Below the pieces are notes generated by a model. That model was given only the letters and a program-made list of their open reading frames with translations. It searched no databases and was not told where the DNA came from. This document shows, piece by piece, positions 63,554 to 64,000 of a stretch of DNA of 64,000 nucleotides (positions are counted from its first letter, which is position 1; each line of letters starts with the position of its first letter). The position numbers were made by a program, and so were the translations under genes. This stretch comes from Bretschneidera sinensis. Lineage: Eukaryota > Streptophyta > Magnoliopsida > Brassicales > Akaniaceae. The DNA is taken from positions 71,023,638 to 71,087,637 of the forward strand of contig CM043699.1 of NCBI GenBank assembly GCA_023935145.1. The letters are read 5' to 3'.

Positions 63554-64000
63554 ATGGCCCCTAAGACTAAGAGACCAAAGGGGAAACAACCTCAAGAATT
63601 TGATGAGAGCAAATTTGTTAGTTTTGAGGCTAGTAAGGGATATGTTAGGATGATGCAAGCTAGAAAACCTATTCCTGAGAGAGGATTCACTATCACAGAG
63701 AGGGAAAACCAAACCTTGTTTAGAATGATTATTGATAGGCATTGGGATACATTTGCTAGACAACCATCTTATTCTCTCACAAATGTGGTTAGAGAATTCT
63801 ATGCTAATACAAAAGAACATAGGAATGGTAAAGTGAGGGTGAGAAGAAAAATAATTTCTTTTAGCAGCACATCTATCAATAGATTATATGGGCTACTTGA
63901 CATAGAAATCAATGAGTATAATGCATATGCGTCTAATATTAATTATGAAGAGATTTTCAATACTTTCTGTATTCCGGGCACTACATGGAAAATGACGGGT
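63554..64000 (+). CDS. Athila third ORF, N-terminal 149 codons (D2), open at window end
   Basis: ATG 63554 opens a frame with no stop to 64000. It has a basic N-terminus (MAPKTKRPKGKQ), then NVVREFYANTKEH and RRKIISFSSTSINRLYGL. This is the VREFYAN...FSxxxIN pattern of the putative plant transposon protein domain. It corresponds in position to the third ORF of C-I, but the two share only this pattern. No signal peptide or membrane segment is visible. Likely function unknown. Confidence 0.7.
   Translation, partial: MAPKTKRPKGKQPQEFDESKFVSFEASKGYVRMMQARKPIPERGFTITERENQTLFRMIIDRHWDTFARQPSYSLTNVVREFYANTKEHRNGKVRVRRKIISFSSTSINRLYGLLDIEINEYNAYASNINYEEIFNTFCIPGTTWKMTG

Larger units (their letters stand above)
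55870..64000 (+). mobile_element. Athila element D2, 5' LTR to third ORF
   Basis: 5' LTR 55870-57240, tRNA-Asp primer site, gag and pol in one frame to 61135, further pol with frameshifts to 62788, intergenic leader, then a third ORF running off the window. Left flank is TCTCC (55865-55869). It is inserted in copia gag. Confidence 0.92.

Noticed and set aside
1..64000. Host protein-coding or RNA genes
   Set aside because: Every long frame resolves to a retrotransposon part or a repeat artefact; I found no exon structure or RNA gene outside these.

Overview
This window is repeat-rich DNA from a flowering plant, most likely a eudicot. It contains no recognisable host gene. Nearly every base belongs to long-terminal-repeat (LTR) retrotransposons. 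Most are Ty3/gypsy elements of the Athila lineage: primer-binding sites complementary to plant tRNA-Asp, Athila-type gag-pol, and a third ORF after pol. One chromovirus-like fragment and one Ty1/copia element are also present. Family names A to D are mine, based on LTR sequence.

Layout. (1) 1-3417: 5' part of an Athila element on the minus strand (A0). (2) 3418-3683 and about 14511-15555: two copies of an older unknown segment, S. (3) 3684 to about 14512: element A1 (plus), split by the complete element B1 (8147-13769, target duplication AAGTC). (4) 15556-37259: element C-I (plus), the most coding-competent element. It begins with two extra partial LTR-leader-gag units. Its integrase is split by the complete minus-strand element B2 (25007-30628, ATAAG), and a solo LTR, D1 (31223-32502, AGTAT), lies just after pol. 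(5) 37260 to about 49694: the 3' half of a second C element (C-II). Its integrase is split by a solo C LTR (37480-44527, CCAAG), which is itself split by the complete element B3 (38360-44076). (6) About 49695-52149: truncated chromovirus. (7) 52150-55869: minus-strand copia element, cut in gag. (8) 55870-64000: Athila element D2 (plus), running off the window inside its third ORF.

How the parts work together. Elements of types C and D could have supplied Gag, protease, reverse transcriptase, RNase H and integrase. A1 and the B elements look like non-autonomous passengers. They keep LTRs, primer site, polypurine tract and structured 3' noncoding RNA, but encode only a capsid-less Gag remnant, a variable acidic repeat and a reverse transcriptase stub that stops at the same place in every copy.

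Most notable signals. (a) Nine intact-enough LTR promoters of families A, B and D, on both strands, carry an exact or near-exact copy of the plant snRNA upstream element (RTCCCACATCG) exactly 33 bp before the TATA box, the architecture of Pol II snRNA genes. (b) Arrays of the palindrome GCGATCGATCGC and its variants lie upstream of the promoters of several otherwise different LTR families. They recur before the gag and third-ORF start codons. (c) Several conserved noncoding modules are shared between families whose coding parts differ. All coordinates and comparisons were read by eye; identities were not computed.
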